Position numbers and translations under genes: made by a program | The notes under the pieces: model-generated | What the model was told of the DNA's origin: nothing | Database searches by the model: none | The model's input: the letters and a program-made list of their open reading frames with translations, nothing else | Part shown: positions 16,879 through 27,000 of the stretch, in pieces | Layout: each line of letters opens with the position of its first letter | How positions within the stretch are numbered: position 1 is the stretch's first letter | Assembly (NCBI RefSeq): GCF_002259745.1 | Contig: NZ_MWWW01000027.1 | Location: 1 to 64,000, forward strand | Direction of reading: 5' to 3' | From: Bifidobacterium myosotis | Lineage (GTDB): Bacteria > Actinomycetota > Actinomycetes > Actinomycetales > Bifidobacteriaceae | Length of the DNA: 64,000 nt

Positions 16879-18264
16879 GTGAAGATCAGCGTTCGTAACC
16901 TCGAGCCCACCAAGGTGAAGCTCACCATCACCGTCGACCCGGAAGAGCTTGACCCGTTCCTGGACAAGGCTCGCAAGGAAATCGCCAAGCAGGTGAACGT
17001 TCCCGGCTTCCGTAAGGGCCACGTGCCCGGCAAGATCATCGACCAGCGCATCGGCTTTGCCGCCGTCGCCGGCGAGGCCGTGAACGACGCCGTGCCGGAG
17101 CTGTACTCCAAGGCCCTGGAGGAGAAGCAGATCCACCCGATGGACCAGCCGGAGTTCGACGTGCAGGAGGTTCCGCAGTCCGCCAAGGATGAGACCAAGC
17201 TGAAGTTCACCGCCACCGTGGAGCGTCGCCCGGACTTCGAGCTGCCTGAGATCGACGGCATGGAGATCGCCATCGCCAAGCCGGAGGTCAAGGACGAGGA
17301 CGTGGAGAAGCGTCTTGAGGCCCTGCGCCAGCGCTTCGGCACCCTGGTCGGCGTGGATCGCCCGGCCACCAAGGGTGACTTCGCCAACATCGACCTGAGC
17401 GCCGAGATCAACGGCGAGGTCGTCGATTCCCAGGAGGGTGTGAGCTACGAGCTCGGCTCCAACACCATGCTCGACGGTCTGGATGAGGCCCTTGACGGCC
17501 TGTCCGCCGGCGAGGAGACCACCTTCGAGGGCACGCTGGAAGCCGGCGAGCACGAGGGTGAGAAGGCCCAGGTCAAGGTCAAGGTCAACTCCGTCAAGGC
17601 CGAGGAGCTGCCGGAGCTGAACGACGAGTTCGCTTCCGAGGCTTCCGAGTTCGACACTCTGGACGAGCTCAAGGCCGACATCCGCAAGGCCGCCGGCCAG
17701 GATGCCGAAGGCCGTCAGGCCACCGAGGCCCGCGACGCCTTCATCGCCAAGCTGCAGGAGGGCCTGGAGATTCCGGTGCCGAAGGGCGTCAAGGACAAGA
17801 TGGTCGAGGAGCAGCTCAAGGGCATGACCCCGGACCCGGAGAAGGCCACCGACGAGCAGAAGGCCGAGGCCGAGAAGAACGTTGAGAAGGACCTGCGTGA
17901 CCAGATGGTTCTGGACGCCCTGGCCCAGAAGCTGGACGTCAAGGTCTCCCAGGCCGACGTGTTCAACTTCCTCGCCTCCATCGCCCAGCAGTACGGCATG
18001 GATCCGAACGCCTTCATCCAGGCCATCATCAAGAACGGCCAGCTCGGTTCCGCCGTGCAGGAAGTGGGCCGCTCCAAGGGCCTGCTCGCCGGTATGCGCG
18101 CCGTGAAGTTCACCGCCGACGGCGAGGTCGTGGACCTCTCCGCCTTCCTGGGCGAGGCCGCCGAGGATGAGGAGTCCGAGTCTGTCGAGGCCGCCTCCGC
18201 CGCTGCCGCCGTGGCCGACGAGCTGTCCAAGTCCGACGAGGACAAGCCGGCCGACGCCGAGTGA
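16879..18264 (+). CDS. tig: Trigger factor (ribosome-associated chaperone, peptidyl-prolyl isomerase)
   Basis: A 461-residue cytosolic protein. The N-terminal ribosome-binding domain includes the signature VPGFRKGHVPGKIIDQRIG, which docks at protein L23. An FKBP-type isomerase domain follows (about 160-245) and then a long helical C-terminal arm. The acidic Glu/Ala-rich tail (last 35 residues) is typical of actinobacterial trigger factors. GTG start after TTGAGGAGTCATTAGC. A strong terminator follows at 18296-18326. It precedes the clp protease genes in the same segment, a common bacterial association, although here a CLC channel and a restriction locus intervene. Confidence 0.96.
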   Translation: MKISVRNLEPTKVKLTITVDPEELDPFLDKARKEIAKQVNVPGFRKGHVPGKIIDQRIGFAAVAGEAVNDAVPELYSKALEEKQIHPMDQPEFDVQEVPQSAKDETKLKFTATVERRPDFELPEIDGMEIAIAKPEVKDEDVEKRLEALRQRFGTLVGVDRPATKGDFANIDLSAEINGEVVDSQEGVSYELGSNTMLDGLDEALDGLSAGEETTFEGTLEAGEHEGEKAQVKVKVNSVKAEELPELNDEFASEASEFDTLDELKADIRKAAGQDAEGRQATEARDAFIAKLQEGLEIPVPKGVKDKMVEEQLKGMTPDPEKATDEQKAEAEKNVEKDLRDQMVLDALAQKLDVKVSQADVFNFLASIAQQYGMDPNAFIQAIIKNGQLGSAVQEVGRSKGLLAGMRAVKFTADGEVVDLSAFLGEAAEDEESESVEAASAAAAVADELSKSDEDKPADAE

Positions 18265-18295
18265 GCATAACTTTCGCGCGCTAGCGTGATCGTTC

Positions 18296-18326
18296 GAGCC
18301 CGGAACCTGCCCAAGGTTCCGGGCTC
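18296..18326 (+). terminator. Rho-independent terminator after tig
   Basis: A perfect 12-base stem: GAGCCCGGAACC (18296-18307) pairs with GGTTCCGGGCTC (18315-18326), loop TGCCCAA, followed by TGTTATATT. Confidence 0.9.
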
Positions 18327-18350
18327 TGTTATATTCGGCGCCCCTATCGG

Positions 18351-18381
18351 GGGGAGCTGTCGGCGAAGCCGACTGAGGGGG
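18351..18381 (+). repeat. Dispersed intergenic palindromic repeat, copy 1
   Basis: GGGGAGCTGTCGGCGAAGCC followed by GACTGAGGGGG. The internal hairpin GTCGGCGAAGCCGAC is clear. The same element occurs in reverse at 56110-56141. Confidence 0.75.
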
Positions 18382-18515
18382 TAGTCTTGCGATGGAGCAC
18401 ATGACGATTCCGTTCCTACGGACGCCCAGTATGCTCCTACCCTTCACGGGTCGCTTTCGGAACGAGAACTATAGAGTCAGACGGCAAACAAGACAAAGCA
18501 TGAGGAGTTGGCGCA

Positions 18516-20063
18516 ATGACACATACACAGACGAACGCACAACTCGATGGAAAACGCCTCGGCTGGATTATCCTCGCCGTGCTGGTGCTGGGGGCGGTCA
18601 TCGGCGCGGGTGCCGGACTGCTGACGCTGCTGCTGTACGGTGTCGAACATGTGATGCTCGGCTACATCGAAGGTTCAGAACTGCCCGGACCGTTCGGCGT
18701 TCCAGCAATCCGCCGTGCAATCTCGGTGACGCTCGGCATGACGGTCGCCGGCGTGATCTGGTATCTGCTGCGCCACAAAACCGCCAAGGTCCCCTCGGTC
18801 AAGAAAGCCGTGGCGGGGGAGCGAATGCCGGTATGGCAGACCGTGCTGCATGTGGTGTTGCAGATCTTCATCGTGGGCTCCGGCGCGTCGATCGGCCGGG
18901 AGGTCGCCCCGCGCGAGCTCGGTGCGATGCTCGCCCAGCGGTTCTGCAATCTGCTGCATATCGAGGGCGATAGTGGCATCGACCGCCGTATGGTGGTGGC
19001 GGTCGCGGCGGGTGCCGGCCTCGGCGGCGTCTACAACGCGCCGCTGGCGGGCATGTTCTTCGCCGTGGAGATTCTGCTGGTGGACGTGACCATCGAGAAG
19101 GTGGCGTTCGGTCTGGGCATGTCGGCAGTGGCGGCATTCGTGGCGGCCTCCATCAAAGGGCATCACACGTTCTACGACATCACCGCGATGCAGCCCTCCT
19201 CCACGCCGACACTGATGCTGTTCGCCCTGCTGTGCGGCGCGGCATGCGGCGCGGTGGGTGCGCTGTTCCGCAAGGGCTCCTCGTGGGCGGAGGCGCACAA
19301 GCCCTCGGGCCGGGCGATTCTGTGGCAGATGCCGCTCGCCGGTCTGGTGACCGGTCTGGTGGCGGTGTTCGTGCCGCAGGTGATGGGCAATGGTCGTGCC
19401 GCCGCGCAGCTCGGATTCAGCACGTTCATTCCCGAGGTCGCCGGCACTTCGGGTGCCGTGCAGTCGCCGGCATCGGCCGCCGCGTCGCCGTGGACGCTGC
19501 TGAGCGGGGGGAGTGGCGTCGTTGCCGATAGCGCGGTCGCCGGTGGCGCATCCGCCGATGCGTCCGGTACCGTTGCGGCTTCGGGCGCGTCCGTCACTGG
19601 CACAGGTGCCGGCTCGTGGCTCGATTTCGGTTCCGGCCTCGCCCCCAACGCCGGCACGGTGCTGACGCTTTCCCATGTCGGGATGATTCTGGCCGTGCTG
19701 GCACTGACGTTCGTGGCCAAGGCGCTGATCACGCTGATGACCATCCGCTCCGGCGCGTCCGGCGGCGTGCTGCAGCCGGGCATCGCATTGGGATCGACGC
19801 TCGGCGCGATGCTGGGGCTTGTCTGGATGTTCGCCTTCCCCGCCGATTCGGTCACCGCCTGCGCGCTGATCGGCGCGGCCGCCCTGCTTTCCGCATCCCA
19901 GCAGGCCCCGCTCATGGCCATGTGCCTCGTGATGGAGCTGACCGAGGCGCCGATCACGTTCTTCGTGCCGGTCGGTCTGGCCGTGGCCTCCTCCGCGTTG
20001 GTCTCCAAGTGGGTGCTGGACGGCATGAAACGCCGGGAGACCACCGGACATCCGGTACAGTAA
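18516..20063 (+). CDS. CLC-family chloride channel/transporter
   Basis: A 515-residue integral membrane protein of the CLC family (chloride/proton exchange or channel), with about ten hydrophobic segments. Family signatures: GSGASIGREVAPRELGA (about 125-141), where the gating glutamate of the GRE motif is retained but the usual following GP is VAP, and AGAGLGGVYNAPLAGMFFAV (about 163-182). The SGASGGVLQPG segment near residue 412 matches the third conserved motif. An Ala/Gly/Ser-rich stretch (about 310-375) between helices is low complexity and probably an extended loop. ATG follows GAGTTGGCGC. It ends 42 bases before hsdM, with no terminator seen. Confidence 0.85.
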   Translation: MTHTQTNAQLDGKRLGWIILAVLVLGAVIGAGAGLLTLLLYGVEHVMLGYIEGSELPGPFGVPAIRRAISVTLGMTVAGVIWYLLRHKTAKVPSVKKAVAGERMPVWQTVLHVVLQIFIVGSGASIGREVAPRELGAMLAQRFCNLLHIEGDSGIDRRMVVAVAAGAGLGGVYNAPLAGMFFAVEILLVDVTIEKVAFGLGMSAVAAFVAASIKGHHTFYDITAMQPSSTPTLMLFALLCGAACGAVGALFRKGSSWAEAHKPSGRAILWQMPLAGLVTGLVAVFVPQVMGNGRAAAQLGFSTFIPEVAGTSGAVQSPASAAASPWTLLSGGSGVVADSAVAGGASADASGTVAASGASVTGTGAGSWLDFGSGLAPNAGTVLTLSHVGMILAVLALTFVAKALITLMTIRSGASGGVLQPGIALGSTLGAMLGLVWMFAFPADSVTACALIGAAALLSASQQAPLMAMCLVMELTEAPITFFVPVGLAVASSALVSKWVLDGMKRRETTGHPVQ

Positions 20064-20105
20064 TGAGGAATATCCAATTGTGATGGGACGAACGGAAAGG
20101 CGCTC

Positions 20106-21590
20106 ATGATCACCGGGGCCACGAAAAGCAAGGTCGATGACATCTGGCAACGCATGTGGGAGGGCGGCATCACCAATCCGCTTGAGGTGATCAGCCAGCT
20201 CACGTATCTCATGTTCATGAAGTCGCTGGACGACAGGGAGCTTGAGAACGAGCACATGGCGCAGCTCACTGGAGTGCCGGCCGCCAAGCTCACGTTCCCG
20301 CAGACACCGGAAGGCCAGGCACTGCGGTGGAGCAGGTTCAAGAACCTGCCGGCAGAGCAGATGTTCGTCGTCGTCTCCCAGCAGGTGTTCCCATTCCTGA
20401 AGACGCTGCATACCGGCAATGCGTTTGCCGAAAGCATGGAGGACGCCTCGTTCGGGTTCAACAAGCCGAAGACGCTGGAGCGTGCGGTTGCCGGCATCGA
20501 TGATTTGCTGACGAACGTCGTCAAGGATCAGGACGATCTGGGTGACCTGTACGAGTACATGCTGAGCAAGCTCAACACTGCCGGCGCGAACGGACAGTTC
20601 CGCACGCCCAAGCATATCCGTGATTTGATGGTCGGCCTCCTCGATCCGAAACCCGGACAGCTAATCGGCGACCCGGCGTGCGGCACGGCTGGATTCCTGA
20701 TCTCCGCCGCCGAATGGATTCGCGCCCATCATGGTGATGCGATGAGCGCTGAGGAGTGGAATCTGTTTGAGGGCGAACAGTTCACTGGATTCGACACCGA
20801 TCAAACGATGGTACGTATTTCCGCGATGAACCTGCTGTTGCATGGTGTGGAGAATCCCGACGTGCGCAATCAGGACAGTTTGTCGAGGCTGAACACGATT
20901 CGTAGCCGGTTCGATGTAATCCTCGCGAATCCGCCGTTCACTGGCTCGCTGGACGTGGAGGACATCGACGATTCGTTGAAGTCGATCGTCCAGACCAAGC
21001 AGACGGAACTGTTGTTCGTGGCCTTGTTCCTGCGCATGCTGAAGCTCGGTGGCCGGTGCGCGTGCATCGTACCGAACGGCGTGCTGTTCCGTTCCAATGC
21101 GAAGGCGTATCGTGAACTGCGCCGCGAACTGGTGGAGCATCAGCGTCTGGAGGCAATCATCTACATGCCTTCCGGCGTGTTCAAGCCGTATTCCGGAGTC
21201 AGCACCGCGATTCTCGTGTTCACGAAAACCGATGCGCCGAACAGCACCGATAAAGTGTGGCTGTACAACATGGAGCATGACGGCTTCACGCTGGATGACA
21301 AGCGCGACGAGGACCCGACGCATAACGATATTCCGGATATTCTTGAGCGCTGGGCACACTTGGATGCGGAGACTTCGCGCGAACGCACCGAGCAGAGCTT
21401 CTTCGTCACCCGCGACGACATCGCCGAACAGGATTACGACTTCAGCTTCAACAAGTATGTGAAAGTCGAATACGAGAAGAAGGAATACCCGCCAACCAGC
21501 CAGCTCATGGCCGAACTACGCGAACTCAATGCCAAGTTCGTGGACGGTCTCAACTCCCTCGATGCCATGCTCGCGAAAGATGGTGAGTGA
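20106..21590 (+). CDS. hsdM: Type I restriction-modification DNA methyltransferase subunit
   Basis: A 494-residue N6-adenine methyltransferase subunit. The N-terminal helical domain (about 1-150) is followed by the Rossmann catalytic domain, with the SAM motif GDPACGTAGFL (about 188-198) and the catalytic NPPF motif in ILANPPFTGS (about 275-284). It forms the M2S methylase with HsdS and the full restriction complex with HsdR. ATG follows GAAAGGCGCTC. The stop overlaps the start of hsdS. The gene is in an accessory-looking segment between the CLC channel gene and clpP1. Confidence 0.95.
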   Translation: MITGATKSKVDDIWQRMWEGGITNPLEVISQLTYLMFMKSLDDRELENEHMAQLTGVPAAKLTFPQTPEGQALRWSRFKNLPAEQMFVVVSQQVFPFLKTLHTGNAFAESMEDASFGFNKPKTLERAVAGIDDLLTNVVKDQDDLGDLYEYMLSKLNTAGANGQFRTPKHIRDLMVGLLDPKPGQLIGDPACGTAGFLISAAEWIRAHHGDAMSAEEWNLFEGEQFTGFDTDQTMVRISAMNLLLHGVENPDVRNQDSLSRLNTIRSRFDVILANPPFTGSLDVEDIDDSLKSIVQTKQTELLFVALFLRMLKLGGRCACIVPNGVLFRSNAKAYRELRRELVEHQRLEAIIYMPSGVFKPYSGVSTAILVFTKTDAPNSTDKVWLYNMEHDGFTLDDKRDEDPTHNDIPDILERWAHLDAETSRERTEQSFFVTRDDIAEQDYDFSFNKYVKVEYEKKEYPPTSQLMAELRELNAKFVDGLNSLDAMLAKDGE

Positions 21591-22678
21591 TGGGGGAGCA
21601 GTTAGCTTTCAAGGATGTATTCTCTGATGTAACTCGGAAAGCCACTAAGATACCGGCAAAGGAATATCAGCCCAAGGGAATTAATCCAATCATTGATCAG
21701 GGTCAGAGTGCTATTGCTGGTTATTCTGATATTCGGGATGGATTGTTCATGGATGTACCGGCTATTGTATTTGGCGACCACACATGCGCAATCAAATATG
21801 CAGATACACCGTTTTTCATTGGTGCTGATGGAACAAAGATTCTTCGACAAGTTCGAAATGACAATCTGCGTTTTCTCTTTCATGCATTGAAGTATTATGC
21901 TGCAAATCTGCCCGGTAGCAAGCAATATACACGCCACTTTAAATGGTTGAAAGAATGCTCATTTATTATTCCTGATTATGAACATCAGTGTCAGATAGCT
22001 GAATCCTTTGATACTATTCAGGATGAAATAGCCTTGGCCGAGCAGATACTCGCCAGAGCCGACGAACTCATCCAATCCCGCTTCGTCGAGATGTTTGACA
22101 GTCAGCCTACGTGCGCACTTCTTGATTTTTGTGATTTCTATAGTGGCGGGACTCCCTCGAAAAAGAATCCTGAATACTGGGACGGTTCATTGCCGTGGTT
22201 TAGCCCGAAAGATATCAAGAGCCCTATGCTTTGGGACTCAATCGATCATGTCAATGATGAAATCACTGAGAGAACTAATCTGAAATTAATTCCGGAAGAT
22301 ACAGTTGTCGTCGTCGTTCGTGGAATGATTCTTGCTCATAATGTTCCCGTCGCGATTGTGAAAACTGCGGCGACAATCAATCAGGATTTGAAGGCGATGA
22401 TTCCCAAAAGAGAATACAATGCAGTATTCCTCGCATCTGCATTGCGTAATCAGGAGAAAATGCTGTTGGCTGAGACTGGACAATCGGCGCACGGTACCAA
22501 AAAGCTAGATACTGATGTGCTTGGCTCGGTTGCCGTTCCTAATGTGCCCCTCGCCATCCAAAACGAGTTCGCCGAGTTCGTCACACAGGTCGAATCCCTC
22601 AAGGCCACCACCCGCCAGCAGCTCGACCGTCTCAACACCCTCTACGACAGCCTCGCCCAGCGCTACTTTGCTCAATAA
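21590..22678 (+). CDS. hsdS: Type I restriction-modification specificity subunit
   Basis: A 362-residue DNA-recognition subunit with two target-recognition domains (about 1-140 and 175-320), each followed by a helical spacer rich in Leu/Ala/Asp (EIALAEQILARADELIQSRF, then the C-terminal QLDRLNTLYDSLAQRYF). The start can be ATG at 21590, overlapping the hsdM stop by one base, or GTG at 21587. The two recognition domains are strikingly AT-rich while the spacer helices are GC-rich like their neighbours, as expected when recognition domains are swapped by recombination. A strong hairpin terminator follows at 22687-22723. Confidence 0.93.
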   Translation: MGEQLAFKDVFSDVTRKATKIPAKEYQPKGINPIIDQGQSAIAGYSDIRDGLFMDVPAIVFGDHTCAIKYADTPFFIGADGTKILRQVRNDNLRFLFHALKYYAANLPGSKQYTRHFKWLKECSFIIPDYEHQCQIAESFDTIQDEIALAEQILARADELIQSRFVEMFDSQPTCALLDFCDFYSGGTPSKKNPEYWDGSLPWFSPKDIKSPMLWDSIDHVNDEITERTNLKLIPEDTVVVVVRGMILAHNVPVAIVKTAATINQDLKAMIPKREYNAVFLASALRNQEKMLLAETGQSAHGTKKLDTDVLGSVAVPNVPLAIQNEFAEFVTQVESLKATTRQQLDRLNTLYDSLAQRYFAQ

Positions 22679-22686
22679 ACAGCAGT

Positions 22687-22723
22687 GGTGGTGGACGAAG
22701 TATCTACACCTTCGTCCGCCACC
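22687..22723. terminator. Terminator between convergent hsdS and PIN toxin gene
   Basis: A 14-base stem (22687-22700 with 22710-22723, one G-T pair), loop TATCTACAC, followed by ATCTATTT. Confidence 0.85.
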
Positions 22724-22786
22724 ATCTATTTCGCTTATCGTCTTCTGACCTGAACGCCACCTTGGAAAAGCCGAAGCAACAGTGCA

Positions 22787-23356
22787 TTATTGGCTTTGTT
22801 CGTAGAGCGCATCCAGAATTGGGTAAAGCTGTTTGGAGAACCGGGGGAGGTCACAGCGTTGAAGCATATACGCATAGTCCTCGGGTGTCTGCGGGTATGC
22901 CTTATAGCTGATAAGCGCGTCATAACAAACCGTTGAGACCCTTCCGGGATCGAGGTCAAGTACATCCAATAGGAAATCGTCAGGGTGCTTGACCTCGATG
23001 TGCAGAGGAACAGTTGATGATTTCGGGAAATCTCTGAGGTTGAACGTCACCAGTGTTTGTGCTGGGGAGTGATCTGCCGCGGCGAGTACGTGACGATCCT
23101 TGCTATCGCAGGTCATATTCGGAATCAAGCTTTCGTAACCAGTAACCATCGCATCGGGGAACGCCGTCGTCATGGCATGGATACGCCGGTCCGCCCGATG
23201 TTCGCCGATGCGAGGCGCGAGGTTCTTGCGAAGCTCTTCGAGTACGGTTTGCGACCAATATGGGGTGAAGAAGCGCTCTTCGGCGAGACGAAGCACCAAA
23301 TCATTGACGATTTCGCCGAAGAGGCTACAAGTATCGAAGAAGACTGGGAAACTCAT
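22787..23356 (-). CDS. PIN-domain protein, probable toxin of a toxin-antitoxin pair
   Basis: A 189-residue protein starting MSFPVFFDTCSLFG at 23356; the longer frame upstream is not protein-like. PIN-nuclease acidic residues are visible: Asp in FFDTCSLFG, Glu in VLEELRKN, Asp in CDSKDRHVLAAA and Asp in FNLRDF. Such proteins cleave RNA (VapC-like). The gene lies 31 bases downstream of a helix-turn-helix protein on the same strand, the usual antitoxin-then-toxin order. The pair is inserted, in opposite orientation, between hsdS and hsdR. It is longer than canonical VapC (about 130 residues) because of a C-terminal extension (about 130-189) of unknown role. Confidence 0.8.
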   Translation of the reverse strand: MSFPVFFDTCSLFGEIVNDLVLRLAEERFFTPYWSQTVLEELRKNLAPRIGEHRADRRIHAMTTAFPDAMVTGYESLIPNMTCDSKDRHVLAAADHSPAQTLVTFNLRDFPKSSTVPLHIEVKHPDDFLLDVLDLDPGRVSTVCYDALISYKAYPQTPEDYAYMLQRCDLPRFSKQLYPILDALYEQSQ

Positions 23357-23387
23357 GACTCGCCTTTGCCATAGCCGAACATAACAT

Positions 23388-23903
23388 TCAGGAGACCAGA
23401 GGATTATCGAGGGTTGCTCGAGGATCCATGTCGGCGGCAAGGTCGTCGAACATATTCATGTTCTCGCGGTGCCTGTTGCTCATGTACTGCTGCAGGTCGG
23501 CTAGCAACACACGACGATGACGTCCTATCCTCTTGAACGGTATTGCCCCATTCTCCAGCATCTTTACCAGCGTGGGACGTGAAACGCCGAGAAAATCAGC
23601 GGCATCCTGCGTGGTGAGCACCGTATCATATGGCGCGACGAACACAGCACGTCCCCTAGCCAGCTGGTCGGCGACTTGCAGTAGCGCATCCGCCAGCTCC
23701 GGGGTCAGCGGTCGAGCCGGAGATCCGGGAACCTTCAGCGTTGCTACGGGGAAGTCCTTGTCGTTCGACATATCGTCAAACGCGGTGTCGGCTGTCTCCT
23801 GTGTGATTTGAGAAAGCGCTTCCTTAATGTCGATAAGTTGGCGGCGATCCTCCGCGTTGGGAAGATACGTCGCGGCGTCGTTGGAAAGACTGCGTGCCCC
23901 CAT
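23388..23903 (-). CDS. Excisionase-type HTH protein, probable antitoxin
   Basis: A 171-residue protein with a central helix-turn-helix of the excisionase/MerR-like type: LTTQDAADFLGVSRPTLVKM (about 106-125) followed by IPFKRIGRHRRVLLADLQQY. The N-terminal half is acidic and may be the regulatory part; the C-terminal tail (about 147-171) is the likely toxin-binding segment. It is the first gene of the pair with the PIN protein. Its start at 23903 faces the hsdR start across about 184 bases of AT-rich DNA, which must hold both promoters. It most likely neutralises the PIN toxin and represses its own operon. Confidence 0.75.
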   Translation of the reverse strand: MGARSLSNDAATYLPNAEDRRQLIDIKEALSQITQETADTAFDDMSNDKDFPVATLKVPGSPARPLTPELADALLQVADQLARGRAVFVAPYDTVLTTQDAADFLGVSRPTLVKMLENGAIPFKRIGRHRRVLLADLQQYMSNRHRENMNMFDDLAADMDPRATLDNPLVS

Positions 23904-24087
23904 AGTGAATCGCCTCTCTGGACCTATGCATTGTTTGATGAATTGCCCTCATATCATATCAGCAAACGAAATATTCGAAAAAATCGTTAGGTTTCGATGA
24001 ATCCTATGGGTTCCTAAGCAAGACGGCGGAACGCGTACAATATGCAACCAAGAACGGCGTGAAATGTGCAATCCGGCGGAGGTGGCG

Positions 24088-27000
24088 ATGGCCAATTTCT
24101 CGTTCCTCATCGGGCAGGGCAATTATGAGATGTTCGCCGGGGCGTGCATGGACGCGGAACGGGCGTTGTCGCTATCGCCCACCATCAGCGCACTGGCCGC
24201 CAGACGCGCGTTTGAGCTGGCCGTCAAATGGGTGTACGCCGCGGACGAGACCATCAAACCGCCCTATAAAGATAACCTGCAATCGCTGATCCATGAGCCG
24301 ACGTTCCGCGACGCGCTGGCGGACAACCGCCTGTGGGAATCCTTACGGTACATCATCAAGGCCGGCAATGCGGCCGCCCATCGCAATACGCAGCTCAAAC
24401 CAGAAAACGCGATGTACTCCCTGCGGATACTCTTCCAGTTCATCCAATGGATCGACTACAGCTACGGCAGCCAGTACCAGAAGCGAGAGTTCGACCCTGC
24501 GCAGGTCCCCGCCGTGCAGCATATGCTCGCCGCCAAACAGCGCAAGGCGCAGGAAGACGCCGCCCGTAAAGAGTATGAAGCGCAACTCGGCGAGCAGACC
24601 AAGCACATCGCCGAACTCGAACAGCACATCCGTGCGCTGAGCGAGCAGCTCGCCGCACGCAAGGCCGAACAGCCGCCCATGCCCCAGCCTCCTGCCGATG
24701 CGCTCAGCGAGGCCGAGACCCGCCGCCGTTTCATCGACCTCGACCTGCAACTCGTCGGCTGGAACATGCAGCGCGACGTCATCGCCGAATATCCCGTCAC
24801 CGGCATGGAAGGCAACCCCGGTCAACAGGGACGCATCGACTACCTGCTCAACGGCCGTGACGGGCGGCCGCTCGCCATCATCGAGGCGAAACGCACCTCA
24901 TACGATCCGGCGAAAGGTCTGCAACAGGCCCGGCTGTACGTCGATTGTCTCGAGCGGCAGTTCGGTTACCGTCCGCTCATCTTCCTGTCAAACGGATACC
25001 GCACCTACATCGTGGACGACGCCAACGGCTCATACCGCGAAGTCGGCGAAGTGTTCGCCCAGGACGATCTGCAGCGCATCATCGACCGTCGCGACAACCC
25101 CATCGACCCGTCCACTGTTCCCGTCAACCGGGCGGTCGCCGGTGGTGACGGCCGATACTACCAGCTCGAAGCCATCCAGGCCGTTTGCGACAATCTCAAC
25201 CAGGGCCAGCGCCGCAGCCTGCTCGTCATGGCCACCGGCACCGGCAAGACACGCGTTTCGGCGGCGCTCGCGGACGTACTCATGCGCGCGAAACTCGTCA
25301 AGAACGTGTTGTTCCTCGCCGACCGTCTCGAACTCGTCTCGCAGGCGAACAGTGCGTACGGCGAATACTATCCCAACTGGTGGTTGTGCAACCTGTGCAA
25401 GAACAAGCATGATGCTGACGCGAGCGTGGTGTTCTCCACCTACCAGACCATGATCAACGCTATCGACACGGAGGCCGGCGCGGACGGCAAGTCCGTGTTC
25501 TCGGCCGGACACTTCGACCTGATCATCGTGGATGAGGCGCATCGGTCGATCTTCAAGAAATACAAGGTGATCTTCGACCACTTCGACGCGATCATGGTGG
25601 GGCTGACCGCCACGCCCCGCAATGAGGTGGACCGCAACACCTACGACTTCTTCCAAGTGCAGCATGGCGTGCCCACCTACGTCTACGAGTACGCGACCGC
25701 GCTCAAGGACCGCGTACTTGTGCCGTACCGCAACATCGAGGCCAAAACCAAGTTCATCGACGAAGGCATCACCTACGACGACCTGTCCGACAGCGACAAG
25801 GAACGATACGAAGAGGACTTCGGCGATGACGTGGACGGCGATGACGGCAAGTCCGATATCCCCCCGCATATCGACGCCTCAGCGCTCAATACCTATGTGA
25901 TGAACCCGGAGACCGTCGATACCGTTCTGCAGGATCTGCACGATAACGGCATTCGCACCGACGGAGGCGAGCGGCTCGGCAAAACCATCATCTTCGCGTC
26001 CAATCAGGTGCATGCGCGGTACATCGTCGAGCGGTATGCGCGGCTCTATCCCAAGGAATCGGCGGACGGGTTCATCAAAGCCGTGCTGCACAGCGAGGAT
26101 TACGCACACAGCATCATCGACGAATTCAAGAACAAACAGAATCCGGTCATCACCGTCTCCGTCGATATGATGGACACCGGCGTGGATGTGCCCGAAGTCG
26201 TCAACCTCGTGTTCTTCAAAAAAGTGCGGTCCAAGATCAAATTCTGGCAGATGATCGGCCGCGGCACCAGACTGTGCGCCGACCTCGACTGCGTGGACGG
26301 CGGCGAGGAATACTTTGGCAAGCAGTATTTCAAGATCTTCGACTACTGCGGCAACTTCGCGTTCTTCCGCGAACAGACGAATACGGTCGAGGATAAGCCG
26401 GCCGTCTCGATCAGCGAGCGGATTTTCGCCCGTAAGGCCGAGCTCGCGCGGGCCTTCCAATCCGGCGCGTACGCCGATGACCAGCAGGTAGGCGAATGGC
26501 GTGCGGCGCTGGTGGACGACCTGTGCGGCCAGATCGGATCGTGGGATGCAAGCAAAGTCGCCGTGCGACTCAAGCGCGAATACGTCGAACGGTATCGCAA
26601 TCGCGAGGCGTTCGATGCGCTGGACGAGCTCAATGTGCGCGAACTCGTCACGGAGCTCGCTCCGCTGGCCCATTACGACGATCCCGACGTGTACGCGCTG
26701 CGGTTCGATGCGCTGATGTACGGGTTCATGGTCGCCGTTGCGGCAGGGGCTTCCGCCATGGCAGGGGACTCCGACGTCGCATCGGGCGCGTCGTCCGGCG
26801 CTTCGTCAGGCGCGGCGTATGCCACGAAAATCCGTGCGCTCGCCGCAAAGCTCAACGAGCGCATGACCATTCCACAAGTGCATGAGCATAAGGAACTGAT
26901 TGGCTCAATCGCACACGATGATGCGTTTCTGACCGGGCTATCGGTGACCGGACTGGAACAGTTGCGGCTGCAGCTACGCGGCCTCATACAGTTCGTGGCG

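Noticed and set aside
16834..18447. 537-residue minus-strand open frame
   Set aside because: Antisense of tig, no ribosome site, Leu/Gly/Val-rich composition typical of shadows.
18675..20615. 646-residue minus-strand open frame across the CLC gene
   Set aside because: Antisense of a clear membrane protein gene; His/Arg-rich without any domain.
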